A stretch of 42,539 nucleotides of DNA. It comes from Staphylococcus intermedius NCTC 11048 (GTDB taxonomy: Bacteria > Bacillota > Bacilli > Staphylococcales > Staphylococcaceae). Made by a program: the position numbers and the translations under genes. The notes beneath the pieces are model-generated. The model had not been told where the DNA came from. It worked only from the letters and a program-made list of their open reading frames with translations, and searched no databases. This document shows positions 25,777-34,025 of the stretch, in pieces (the stretch's first letter is position 1; every line of letters starts with the position of its first letter). The DNA lies in the NCBI RefSeq assembly GCF_002902385.1, contig NZ_PPQH01000010.1, positions 1 through 42,539 of the forward strand, in the 5' to 3' direction.

Positions 25777-26296
25777 TGCGTTTGACTTAACTTGCACTCT
25801 AATATGGAACACGATTTTTACGATTGCCCTCATGGCTTCGCGTTCCCAGGGACTTGCCTCAACTAAATTCGGCTTGATTAAAGTGTACATTGATGTGAAG
25901 CCGAATTGGATTTTGGGAGCAGTACAGAAATCTGATGTGCAACAAAGATTTCCTCGTACTGCCCCCGCAAGGCTGACTAGACTTCTCAAAAGTAAAACAT
26001 TGAGAAGTCAGACAGCTACTGCGTGAAACAGTAGCCTTTATCAAAGTTAAAAGACGACATTTTGTTTTTAACTATATCCCTCGGGAGTCTCAGCCTTCTG
26101 GGCAATCTGACATCAAATGCAGTCACTTAGGGAAAGTTTATGAAATGGAGACAACCTCATAACATTCAATGATAACCTTCCATTCATCCTCATTTTTGGT
26201 TGTTTTATCATCATTAATTGATAAGTGTCCATAAAAAGATAAGGACTGGAAAAGTATAATCTCCCAGTCCCTTCAAAACGTCTGTCTTTTTTGTTG
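25758..26296. repeat. 21-base direct repeat flanking repeat copy C
   Basis: Positions 25758-25778 and 26276-26296 are identical over 21 bases (AAACGTCTGTC, six T, then GTTG). Weaker similarity continues for about 19 bases (GACTT, ACT and CAC in register). The left copy is the right arm of the ywdK terminator. The interval contains copy C exactly, which suggests insertion or segmental duplication at this point. Confidence 0.85.
25785..26275 (-). repeat. Intergenic multi-hairpin repeat, copy C (long form, reverse orientation)
   Basis: Read on the minus strand it has the same blocks as copy A: leading GACTGG/CCAGTC hairpin (26243-26270), AAAAATGAGGATGAAT, CAGAAGGCTGAGACTCCCGAGGG, GCTACTG/CAGTAGC (26015-26035), CTTCTCAA/TTGAGAAG (25982-26007), GGGAGCAGTAC/GTACTGCCCCC (25915-25966), AATTCGGCTT/AAGCCGAATT (25866-25907), and the tail with the GGGAACGCGAAGCCATGAGG block. 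Open frames through it are not genes. Together with copy D it fills 25776-26700, where no gene is supported. Confidence 0.86.
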
Positions 26297-26337
26297 AATT
26301 GGACTTTACTAACACATTGGTTGTACTGATGAAATCA

Positions 26338-26690
26338 AAAAGGAGGCTAGGAAAACTCAATTCCCAGCCTCTAACTATGTCTTATATGAAAATAAATGAT
26401 TTGATTTTGAAATAATGAGTGAACTGTATTGCATGTGTTACAAAATGCTTGATGTTATTGATTTTATGAAATGTAAGTCGTTGGATTAATTTCTTTGTTG
26501 GTGACACATGATTGCCAAAATGGATGAGACTCCTGAGGGATCAGCTGACCCGGAAAATCCAATTCGGCTTCAATCTCATGTATGATCTAATCAAGCCGAA
26601 TTTAGTTGAAGGGGCAGCCCCTCGGAAAGCGAATCCATGGAGGCAATGGTATCATTCAAAAGGACAAGCCTCCTGGAAACACAAGACCGA
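26338..26690 (+). repeat. Intergenic multi-hairpin repeat, copy D (short form)
   Basis: It starts with a GAGGCTAGGAA/TTCCCAGCCTC hairpin (26343-26372), then a divergent segment, then GCCAAAATGGATGAGACTCC, TGAGGGATCAGCTGACCCGG, the AATTCGGCTT/AAGCCGAATT stem (26561-26570 with 26593-26602), TTTAGTTGAAGGGGCAGCCC and GAAAGCGAATCCATGGAGGCAATG. It lacks the two middle hairpins, like copy B. It stands head to head with copy C. Its right end lies about 50 bases from the stop of the APC permease gene and may supply that gene's terminator. Confidence 0.82.
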
Positions 26691-26743
26691 AATAACAAAC
26701 ACATTAACATAAAATGGAGTGTTATCAATACTGTACTCATCAA

Positions 26744-28195
26744 TTATTCTTCTATCATTTTTTCAACATCACGTTTTCTTGTATCCAAAATCAATTGTGA
26801 TAATTCATCTTTATCCATGCGACGTAATTTAGGCAAGCGAATAAAGAAGAACACCAATCCAAGTATCGTCCAACCACCTAACGCAATATACGATGGCATC
26901 GATAATGACGCCGGTGAAAATGGTAACAGTAATAATAATAAAAAGATAAATGAAAAGATTGAGCCAATAATTGCAAATACTTTATATACCGGACCATAAG
27001 TTTGACTTTCTTTGTTGAAACTAAACAATTTCGCTGCTGCTAAACATGTTACGAGGTAAGCGATAGACACTCCTGTAGATGACATATCAACAATCCATGT
27101 TAACGCCGTACGACCTAACCAGGGTGCAATCAATGTAATCGCAACTAAGAACATAATTGCAACGTATGGTGTTTTGTATCTTTTGTGTAATTTACTAAAT
27201 AACGACGGCATAATGCCTGAGCGCCCCATTGAGAATAACAGACGACTTGAGCTTAATAAAAAGCCATTTAAACCTGTGAAAATACCCATAATGATGGCAA
27301 TACTAAGTACACCAAGTCCAATTGTCCCGAATGCTTCTCGCGTTACAGAACCTGTTAACCATAAATCGCTACTACCGCCAGATAACCAACCGGTATATAA
27401 AATCATCATAATATAGGTCATGCTTGCTGCAAGTAAACTATAAACGATTAATTTAAACGTTTTATTCGGTGGGAAATCAAATTCTTCTGCTGTTTGTGGG
27501 ATATTATCAAAACCGACATAGGCCCACGGTGCGACAGCGACAATCATAATAATCGCATGAAACCATCCATAATGCGTTCCATTATATGGTTTCAAATTGT
27601 CTAATGAATAGTTAGAACCAAAGAATGATCCAATAAAGAGTAAGACGACAACAACGACCATTGCAACACAGAAATAATATTGCAGTGAACCTGAGACGCT
27701 TGCCCCTTTAATCGAAATCAACATAAAAACAAGTAAAAGGATAGATGCAATTAAAATTTCAGTAATGTAAACATCCCAACCTGCAATGGTATAAAGCTTG
27801 CCAAATTCAATCACATCTGGCAGTAAAAATTTAATTAATAAACTAAATGCTGTTGCATTTAACGCGACGACACATATGTATCCAAACGTCAAAAACCATG
27901 CTGAGAAAAAGCTGACATAACGTCCGAAACCTAAAAAGCTAAATGCAAAGCCGCCCCCCGACACAGGAAAGCGTTCAACTAATGCGCCGTAACTTACCGC
28001 GATGATAATCATTAATAAGGCACCGATAAAAATACCGATTGATGCGGCAATAGGTCCGGATGATTGAATCCAGTCACCTGGTAAGATGAACGATCCCCAA
28101 CCAATACATGAACCATAAGCAATAGCCCAAACAAATTTTTCAGAAAGATTTTGTTGGAGGTCACCACGATCAGGATTTTGATTCTTTTTGTTCAT
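26744..28195 (-). CDS. APC-superfamily amino acid permease
   Basis: The 483-residue membrane protein has about 12 transmembrane segments. The N-terminal region IAYGSCIGWGSFILPGDW matches the unwound TM1 substrate site (GxG motif) of APC transporters, and GGGFAFSFLGFGR lies in TM3. AEEFDFP in the middle and the LxxLLPFSP hydrophobic C-terminal part are also typical. It probably imports an amino acid or related amine by cation symport; the substrate cannot be read. It is a single gene with its own upstream region, divergent from the GNAT gene, and its 3' end abuts repeat copy D. Confidence 0.88.
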   Translation of the reverse strand: MNKKNQNPDRGDLQQNLSEKFVWAIAYGSCIGWGSFILPGDWIQSSGPIAASIGIFIGALLMIIIAVSYGALVERFPVSGGGFAFSFLGFGRYVSFFSAWFLTFGYICVVALNATAFSLLIKFLLPDVIEFGKLYTIAGWDVYITEILIASILLLVFMLISIKGASVSGSLQYYFCVAMVVVVVLLFIGSFFGSNYSLDNLKPYNGTHYGWFHAIIMIVAVAPWAYVGFDNIPQTAEEFDFPPNKTFKLIVYSLLAASMTYIMMILYTGWLSGGSSDLWLTGSVTREAFGTIGLGVLSIAIIMGIFTGLNGFLLSSSRLLFSMGRSGIMPSLFSKLHKRYKTPYVAIMFLVAITLIAPWLGRTALTWIVDMSSTGVSIAYLVTCLAAAKLFSFNKESQTYGPVYKVFAIIGSIFSFIFLLLLLLPFSPASLSMPSYIALGGWTILGLVFFFIRLPKLRRMDKDELSQLILDTRKRDVEKMIEE

Positions 28196-28364
28196 TATTT
28201 TTCACCCCTGAATATTCTTATACCCCTGTTTTATTTTTTGTAACAACGAATTTCGACAGTTGGAAAATAAATGATAACCTAAAAAATGAAAAATTGCATT
28301 AAAAAAATGAATTTTATTGATTGTGCTTGATGAAAATGGTTTTGAAAAACTGTATCAAGGAATA

Positions 28365-28393
28365 TTGTTTTAATGATGACATTTGTGTATAAT
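28365..28393 (+). promoter_or_regulatory. Promoter of the GNAT acetyltransferase gene
   Basis: TTGTTT (28365-28370), a 17-bp spacer and a perfect TATAAT (28388-28393) lie 32 bases before the ATG. Confidence 0.72.
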
Positions 28394-28425
28394 AATCTGA
28401 AAATTAAATTGAAGGGGGCGACGGG

Positions 28426-28977
28426 ATGCAACATTTTAGACTTGCTGTGAATGACGACATTGATTTTGTTTATCCAACGCTTAAGTATGCACCAACACTT
28501 TATGAACTCGTTGATCAAAATCGAGACCATCTCAAAACCTATTTACCATGGGCTGAAACGATGTCCTCTGTGGAAGAAGAAAAGGCATTTATGCTACAAA
28601 CATTAAATTTGGTCGCAGAGGGGAAAGCATTATTTTTCCTCATTTATAAAAAAGATCAGCTCATTGGGACGATTGATTTACATGCATGGAATGACAAAAC
28701 ACGTAAGGCAGAAGTTGGATATTGGCTTGCGAAAAGTGAAAATGGTCAAGGGATAACAACTGCTGCAGTACGCAAATTATGTGATATCGCCTTTACGGAT
28801 TACGACCTCAATAAATTAGAATTGCGTGCGAATGTACATAATATTGGCAGTAATCGCGTTGCAGAAAAAGCGGGATTTCGTTTCGTTGGCGTCAAACATG
28901 AAGATGTCATAGATGGAGGCCAATACATGAGTATGAACTATTATGAATGTTTGAAGCGTGATTTTTATCGAGAGTGA
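28426..28977 (+). CDS. RimJ/RimL-type GNAT N-acetyltransferase
   Basis: The 183-residue protein has the GNAT fold blocks of the RimJ/RimL group: GTIDLHAWNDKTRKAEVGYWLAK, the acetyl-CoA loop ENGQGITTAAVR, and the C-terminal LELRANVHNIGSNRVAEKAGF. Members acetylate ribosomal-protein N-termini, spermidine or small molecules. It resembles Bacillus YdaF-type enzymes; the substrate is unknown. GAAGGGGGCGAC precedes the ATG. It is a single gene divergent from the APC permease. Confidence 0.88.
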   Translation: MQHFRLAVNDDIDFVYPTLKYAPTLYELVDQNRDHLKTYLPWAETMSSVEEEKAFMLQTLNLVAEGKALFFLIYKKDQLIGTIDLHAWNDKTRKAEVGYWLAKSENGQGITTAAVRKLCDIAFTDYDLNKLELRANVHNIGSNRVAEKAGFRFVGVKHEDVIDGGQYMSMNYYECLKRDFYRE

Positions 28978-29222
28978 GAAGATACCCGATATGTGTAAAT
29001 GTTACATCTTTTGTGAGACAATTCATAAAAAATCAATAAATTTCTAATATTTGTATCCCAAAATGATTCAAAACATGATACAGTAAGGGTAAGCAAAAGA
29101 TATGACAGTAAACATATCATTTTGTGTTTTTCATTTTCAAAAAGTTCTCCAATAAAAGGGCCTGTTCACATTCATAGCGTAGCGACTACGAATGATTGAA
29201 CAGGCCTGTTTAACGTTTGCGC
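28978..29222. other. Intergenic region with no gene, minus-strand terminator at the right end
   Basis: The region is AT-rich and no coding frame is supported. GGCCTGTTCA (29159-29168) pairs perfectly with TGAACAGGCC (29197-29206), with an inner ATTC/GAAT pair; on the minus strand it is followed by CTTTTATT and terminates the DUF418 gene. Confidence 0.75.
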
Positions 29223-30392
29223 TTATTTGGATGATTGCGTTTTGACGCCGAAGTACGTGATTTTTCGCCACACCCATTCGATGGGACCTTGTGCGAACTG
29301 GCGTTGATAAATAAAGCAAATCACGACTTGAATGAGAAATAGGGCAACCGCAAAAAGATAAGTTTGATAAAGTGGCAATTGATTATAAAAACCAAGCCCG
29401 AATCCTGCGAAAAAGAGTACACAGACAAGCGTTTGAGATAAATACACGGATAAACTCATCTTTCCAGGATAACAAAACGGGTGAAGTAACTTTTGTGCTG
29501 TCGGATATTGCATCATATGGAAAAAGAGCAACACGATTCCGACAGATAATAATGGACCACCCACTGTAAAACTGAACATCATATAGCCAGGATTCGTGAT
29601 AGCATAAGCACCTAAAAATTTGATGAGTACCCCGATAATGACAAAAAGACTACCCCATTGTGTCGTAGGTGTCGGGTTTGCCTTGATCCATGCGACTAAA
29701 TTCCCTTTCATCGCCGCCATCCCTAACAATAAATAAGGAAAAATATCGAGCCAATCTATCGTCAGTGTTGTAGCAATGTTGCCGAGATTATCTTGTGCAT
29801 TATAAAGGAAAAAATCGAGATAATGTGTACTCGTTTGAGCTTGTAACACGGCATTCAATGCTGTCTGACCTTCCCCACTCAACGGCAATTTCGCATTTGT
29901 CATCCATCCCATGATAAGAAATGGTAAGCCCCAGATGATGACTTTAATTGTAAATAAAATGATAGCGGCTTTTTTTAACTTTTTGGCAGACGCATTTGTG
30001 CACCACATCGCACCGAAGCCCATTACTGCATATGTAAATAAAATATCTCCTGAATATAAGAAAAAGCCGTGGAGCAAGCCGAGCAATGCCAAAAAAATAA
30101 GCCGTCGTATCATCACGGGCTTAAAAGCGATGCCGCGTTGTTGTGTGCTGTTATATATGAGCATCAAACTGAATCCGAATAAGAATGAGAAAATCGGATA
30201 AAAGGAATCGATAACGAGTAACGAAACAACTCGAAATAAAAAGCCGTTAATGCCTTGGAGTGCCACATCTAGGCGAACATCCGCATACGGAAAACTAAAC
30301 ACTAAAATATTCATGAGTAAAATACCAAACAAACTCATCCCACGCAACGCATCTAACTCAATGATACGTTGCTTTTTTGGGGTGGAAACCAT
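29223..30392 (-). CDS. DUF418 family membrane protein
   Basis: The 389-residue protein has about 10 transmembrane segments. The N-terminal RIIELDALRGMSLFGILLMN is the conserved opening of the DUF418/acyltransferase-3-like family, and the C-terminal CYPGKMSLSVYLSQTLVC with QGPIEWVWR is the DUF418 domain signature. The function is not established, though acyltransferase-type cell-envelope roles are suggested for relatives. ATG 30392 follows GTGAGGTTATCCATC and puts the signature at the start; an in-frame ATG at 30446 would add 18 residues. It is upstream of, and in the same direction as, nothing else and may be a single gene. Confidence 0.86.
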   Translation of the reverse strand: MVSTPKKQRIIELDALRGMSLFGILLMNILVFSFPYADVRLDVALQGINGFLFRVVSLLVIDSFYPIFSFLFGFSLMLIYNSTQQRGIAFKPVMIRRLIFLALLGLLHGFFLYSGDILFTYAVMGFGAMWCTNASAKKLKKAAIILFTIKVIIWGLPFLIMGWMTNAKLPLSGEGQTALNAVLQAQTSTHYLDFFLYNAQDNLGNIATTLTIDWLDIFPYLLLGMAAMKGNLVAWIKANPTPTTQWGSLFVIIGVLIKFLGAYAITNPGYMMFSFTVGGPLLSVGIVLLFFHMMQYPTAQKLLHPFCYPGKMSLSVYLSQTLVCVLFFAGFGLGFYNQLPLYQTYLFAVALFLIQVVICFIYQRQFAQGPIEWVWRKITYFGVKTQSSK

Positions 30393-30494
30393 GATGGATA
30401 ACCTCACTTTTTTCTTTATTAAAGGTTGGACAAAGCTGTGTATCATGTATGTCAGTTGGATTGTATCACATGTGCATCATGTCTAACAGTGAAA

Positions 30495-31064
30495 CTATCT
30501 TCCCATTTTAACAATATTAGAATACAAAATTTGTGCCATGACATCAGGGGATTCTTGACAACCTTCCATAAGCCAACTGTAAATGAGCGCAAGTTCACCG
30601 CCAATCGTATAGTTGATAAAGTAGTTGGATTGTTGAAGTTGAGGTAGTTGATTTAATAATTTTTCATAAGCATCATGCGTAAATTGTAAATATTGATGAA
30701 TGGCCTTCAATTGCGGCTGTGTCACAATAATGGTCGTGAAAAAGGTTTGGTGGCGTTGTATATACTTAAAGAGCAGACGAAATGTTTTGATGATACGTGT
30801 TTTCGCTTCTTCTAATGGATACGAATCAATCACGTTTGACGTATATAAAATCAGCTTTTCATACCTGCCCATATGATATGTCGTCAACACATCGAACAAT
30901 TGATACTTATCTTCAAATTGCGCGTAAAATGTTGATCGATGTACGCCGCTCTCTGCACATATTTGTTTAATTGTAATTTCATCAAAGGATGCTGTTTTTA
31001 ATAATTCAATCATCGCTTTCACAATGCGACGTCTTGCTTTTGATTTTGTTTTTGTTTTTCCCAT
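30495..31064 (-). CDS. TetR/AcrR-family transcriptional regulator
   Basis: The 189-residue protein has an N-terminal TetR helix-turn-helix (about 10-55, ITIKQICAESGVHRSTFYAQFEDKYQLF) and a C-terminal ligand domain of the DhaS/YfiR-like group. It is divergent from the EmrA/EmrB-type efflux genes over 125 bases and very likely represses them, with release by the transported compound. CTGTATT (31122-31128) and AATACAG (31151-31157), which bracket and overlap the -10 box TATAAT at 31148-31153, are a possible operator. Confidence 0.88.
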   Translation of the reverse strand: MGKTKTKSKARRRIVKAMIELLKTASFDEITIKQICAESGVHRSTFYAQFEDKYQLFDVLTTYHMGRYEKLILYTSNVIDSYPLEEAKTRIIKTFRLLFKYIQRHQTFFTTIIVTQPQLKAIHQYLQFTHDAYEKLLNQLPQLQQSNYFINYTIGGELALIYSWLMEGCQESPDVMAQILYSNIVKMGR

Positions 31065-31189
31065 ATGATCACCATCGTTATTATAATATAATTTTCAATC
31101 CGACACATTTGAAAAGATTGTCTGTATTTTTGAATAGAGAATTATCTTATAATACAGAAGTTGAATTGAAAGAGAAAGGGAGTAATAAA

Positions 31190-31837
31190 ATGAAGAAATT
31201 AGTCATGATTAACATTGTTACAATCATCGTGTTAATTATCATTGGTGTTGTAGGATTTTATTTCTACAATCAATCCGTGAACTATATTAAAACAGACAAC
31301 GCACAAGTGGACGGGGACCAAATTAAAATTGCAAGTCCAGCGTCAGGGAAAATTAGTAGCTTAGATGTACGTGAAGGCGACACTTTGAAAAAAGGTGACA
31401 CTGTTGCGAAAGTACAAGGTGCAGGTCAAGGTGAAGAGCCACAAACAATGACTATCAAAATGCCTAAAGCAGGAACAATTGCAAAATTAGATGGTCAAGA
31501 GGACGGTATCGCACAAGCAGGTCAACCGATTGCCTATGCATACGACCTTGATGATTTATATATCACAGCAAATATTGATGAAACAGAAGTGAAAGATGTT
31601 CAAAATGGTCAAGATGTTGATGTTACCATTGATGGCCAAGACGCAACTGTGAAAGGGAAAGTCGACCAAATCGGTCATGCGACTGCCTCAAGTTTTTCAT
31701 TAATGCCATCATCGAATAGTGACGGTAATTATACAAAGGTGACACAAGTGGTGCCTGTTAAAATCAAATTAAACAGCCAGCCTTCTAACGGTGTGGTTCC
31801 AGGCATGAACGCTGAAGTAAGTATTCACAAAAATTAA
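31190..31837 (+). CDS. emrA: EmrA/HlyD-type membrane fusion protein of a drug efflux system
   Basis: The 215-residue protein has one N-terminal transmembrane helix (about 5-26) and then an extracellular HlyD/EmrA domain: YIKTDNAQVDGDQIKIASPASGKISSL (lipoyl-type half-motif), a second half near MPKAGTIAKL, and a beta-barrel ending with NGVVPGMNAEVSIHKN. It is much shorter than Gram-negative EmrA because the coiled-coil hairpin is lacking, as is usual in Firmicutes. ATG 31190 follows GAAAGGGAG. It is co-transcribed with the MFS gene 16 bases downstream and probably forms the accessory subunit. The symbol follows homology only. Confidence 0.84.
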   Translation: MKKLVMINIVTIIVLIIIGVVGFYFYNQSVNYIKTDNAQVDGDQIKIASPASGKISSLDVREGDTLKKGDTVAKVQGAGQGEEPQTMTIKMPKAGTIAKLDGQEDGIAQAGQPIAYAYDLDDLYITANIDETEVKDVQNGQDVDVTIDGQDATVKGKVDQIGHATASSFSLMPSSNSDGNYTKVTQVVPVKIKLNSQPSNGVVPGMNAEVSIHKN

Positions 31838-31853
31838 GAGAGGGGGTCATCAC

Positions 31854-33692
31854 ATGTTTATGATGATTTACACCATAATTGCTCTTATTGTGATTATCAT
31901 ACTGAACTGGACGATGATACGAGGAAGAAAGAAAAAAGCACTTTCTCAACAACATCGTGACGTCACATCAGACACAATGCAACCTGAACGTGATGCACAT
32001 TCAACGACGCATACGTTTCGATTAGATGAAGATAACCAACATTCAACAACAGATGCTAATGAAGATGACATGTCTCGTGAAACATCTGCTGAGAATAATG
32101 ACGCACATCAAAATGCGACAGCGGACCAAGATAAAGCTAAGCGTCAGCCGGTGAACGAAATGGCTGCGGATGCCACACAAGGCTATGTCTTTAAAAAGGG
32201 CATCACACGTGGCAAAATTTTAGTCGCAATGATTTTCGGGATGTTCATCTCTATTTTGAACCAAACATTGTTGAACACGGCATTACCTCGAATCAATACA
32301 GACTTTAATATTTCTGCTTCAACAGGACAATGGTTGATGACAGGCTTTATGTTAGTAAACGGTATTTTGATTCCGATCAGTGCATTCCTATTTAATAAAT
32401 ATTCATATCGCCGTTTATTCTTAATAGCGATGTTTATATTTACGATAGGTTCACTTGTCTGTGGTTTCGCTTGGAACTTCCCAGTCATGATGGTGGGTCG
32501 TGTGCTTCAAGCGATGGGTGCAGGTGTCTTAATGCCTTTAGGTACAAATGTATTCATGACCATCTTTCCACCTGAAAAACGTGGTATGGCCATGGGAACA
32601 ATGGGGATTGCGATGATTTTAGCGCCAGCAATCGGTCCTACGTTATCTGGTTATGTTGTAGAAAATTATGACTGGCACACGATGTTCTTCGGTATGTTTA
32701 TCGTCGGTATCATTTCACTCGTGCTCGCATTTGTCTGGTTTGGAATTTACCAAAAAACGACGAATCCAAAAGCAGATATTCCAGGTATCATTTTCAGTAC
32801 AATTGGTTTCGGCGCATTGTTATACGCCTTTAGTGAAGCGGGTAACGATGGCTGGACTTCTACAAAAATTGTCATTATGTTTATCATCGGAATCAGTTTT
32901 ACGATTGCGTTTGTCGTTCGCGAAATGACAATGAAAGCGCCAATGTTAAATTTTGAAGTACTCAAATATTCAGGATTTACATTAACTGCAGTCATTAATA
33001 TGATTCTCACAATGAGTCTTTTCGGTGGTATGATTCTACTACCACTATATTTACAAAATTTAAGAGGTTTCTCAGCGCTAGACTCTGGGTTATTACTTTT
33101 ACCAGGTGCATTAATTATGGGTGTGATGGGACCTATAGCTGGTAAATTGCTTGATACGATAGGGATTAAGCCGATTACGATTATCGGTTTGGCCATTACA
33201 ACATACGGCACTTGGGAATTGACACAATTAACGATGGATACACCATATCGTAGTATTTTAATGATTTATATTATCCGATCATTCGGGATGAGTTTTGTGA
33301 TGATGCCGATTATGACAGCAGGGATGAACGCATTGCCGTCACGTTTAATTTCTCATGGTAACGCCTTAGTGAATACGATGAGACAATTAGCCGGTTCAAT
33401 CGGTACTGCCATTTTAGTGACAGTGATGACACAACAGACTGAAACACATTTGGCGACATTCCAACAAGATTTAGACCGTACAGATCCAACGATACAAGAC
33501 AGCTTGCAAGCCTTGTCCCAACAATTGGGTGGTCAAGAGCAAGCGATGGGGGCAATTATCAAATTCGTGAATCAGCTTGCTTCTGTTGATGGGGTCAACA
33601 GTGCATTCTGGGTTGCGACGGCTTTAAGTGGTTTAGCACTCGTTTTAAGTTTCTTCTTAAAAGGCAAATCACATTACATTTCAAACGAATAG
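31854..33692 (+). CDS. emrB: DHA2-family MFS multidrug transporter (EmrB/QacA type) with N-terminal extension
   Basis: The 612-residue protein is a drug-proton antiporter. The 14-TM DHA2 core starts near residue 118 (KILVAMIFGMFISILNQTLLNTALP, motif D1), with GRVLQAMGAGVLMPL (motif C-like), FPPEKRGMAMG and GPTLSGYVVENYDWHTMF. Before it lies an additional single transmembrane helix (3-22), a basic RGRKKK stop, and about 85 hydrophilic residues rich in Asp, Asn, Thr, Gln and His. This extension is unusual for EmrB/QacA proteins and might contact the EmrA-like partner. Substrates are unknown. It ends the operon; a terminator follows at 33793. Confidence 0.88.
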   Translation: MFMMIYTIIALIVIIILNWTMIRGRKKKALSQQHRDVTSDTMQPERDAHSTTHTFRLDEDNQHSTTDANEDDMSRETSAENNDAHQNATADQDKAKRQPVNEMAADATQGYVFKKGITRGKILVAMIFGMFISILNQTLLNTALPRINTDFNISASTGQWLMTGFMLVNGILIPISAFLFNKYSYRRLFLIAMFIFTIGSLVCGFAWNFPVMMVGRVLQAMGAGVLMPLGTNVFMTIFPPEKRGMAMGTMGIAMILAPAIGPTLSGYVVENYDWHTMFFGMFIVGIISLVLAFVWFGIYQKTTNPKADIPGIIFSTIGFGALLYAFSEAGNDGWTSTKIVIMFIIGISFTIAFVVREMTMKAPMLNFEVLKYSGFTLTAVINMILTMSLFGGMILLPLYLQNLRGFSALDSGLLLLPGALIMGVMGPIAGKLLDTIGIKPITIIGLAITTYGTWELTQLTMDTPYRSILMIYIIRSFGMSFVMMPIMTAGMNALPSRLISHGNALVNTMRQLAGSIGTAILVTVMTQQTETHLATFQQDLDRTDPTIQDSLQALSQQLGGQEQAMGAIIKFVNQLASVDGVNSAFWVATALSGLALVLSFFLKGKSHYISNE

Positions 33693-33792
33693 TCAATGAA
33701 TGCGTGTTGTTTATTTTCGTGGGGAAAATGAACGATTGTCCATGAAGCACAGTGGTGAAGTGGACAACGTAGATATTGACGTCGGGCATAAC

Positions 33793-33831
33793 AAGGACTG
33801 ATGAGATGAAAATCTTATCGGTCCTTTTTTA
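33793..33831 (+). terminator. Terminator of the emrAB-like operon
   Basis: AAGGAC (33793-33798) pairs with GTCCTT (33821-33826), with an inner GAT-AGAT/ATCT-ATC stem, and TTTT follows. Confidence 0.88.
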
Positions 33832-34025
33832 TATATGATGTGTCCGACACTAGATAGTTGGTCCTTTAGTGTACGCGTTACGTAGCGAACTACCAACGCG
33901 TTGATGTTTTCTGAGGAATGGACGGTTGGGTCAAACATATTTAAAACTTCAAAAGTAGAAACAACAATAACGTAGACGACTATCTATATAGATGTTAATC
34001 TATTTAAAGTTTAGGAGGTATGCAG
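33832..34025 (+). promoter_or_regulatory. ars upstream region: GC-rich hairpin and operator-like palindrome
   Basis: No gene is seen here. ACGCGTT (33873-33879) pairs with AACGCGT (33895-33901) and GTAG with CTAC inside it, without a T-run. ATCTATATAGAT at 33982-33993 is a 12-bp perfect palindrome 32 bases before the arsR start, at a position suitable for an ArsR operator overlapping the promoter. GGAGG precedes arsR by 7 bases. Confidence 0.55.

Noticed and set aside
25504..25989. Minus-strand 161-residue frame
   Set aside because: It lies antisense to the DUF423 gene and within repeat copy C; the readable part is the repeat-derived IKPNLVE peptide.
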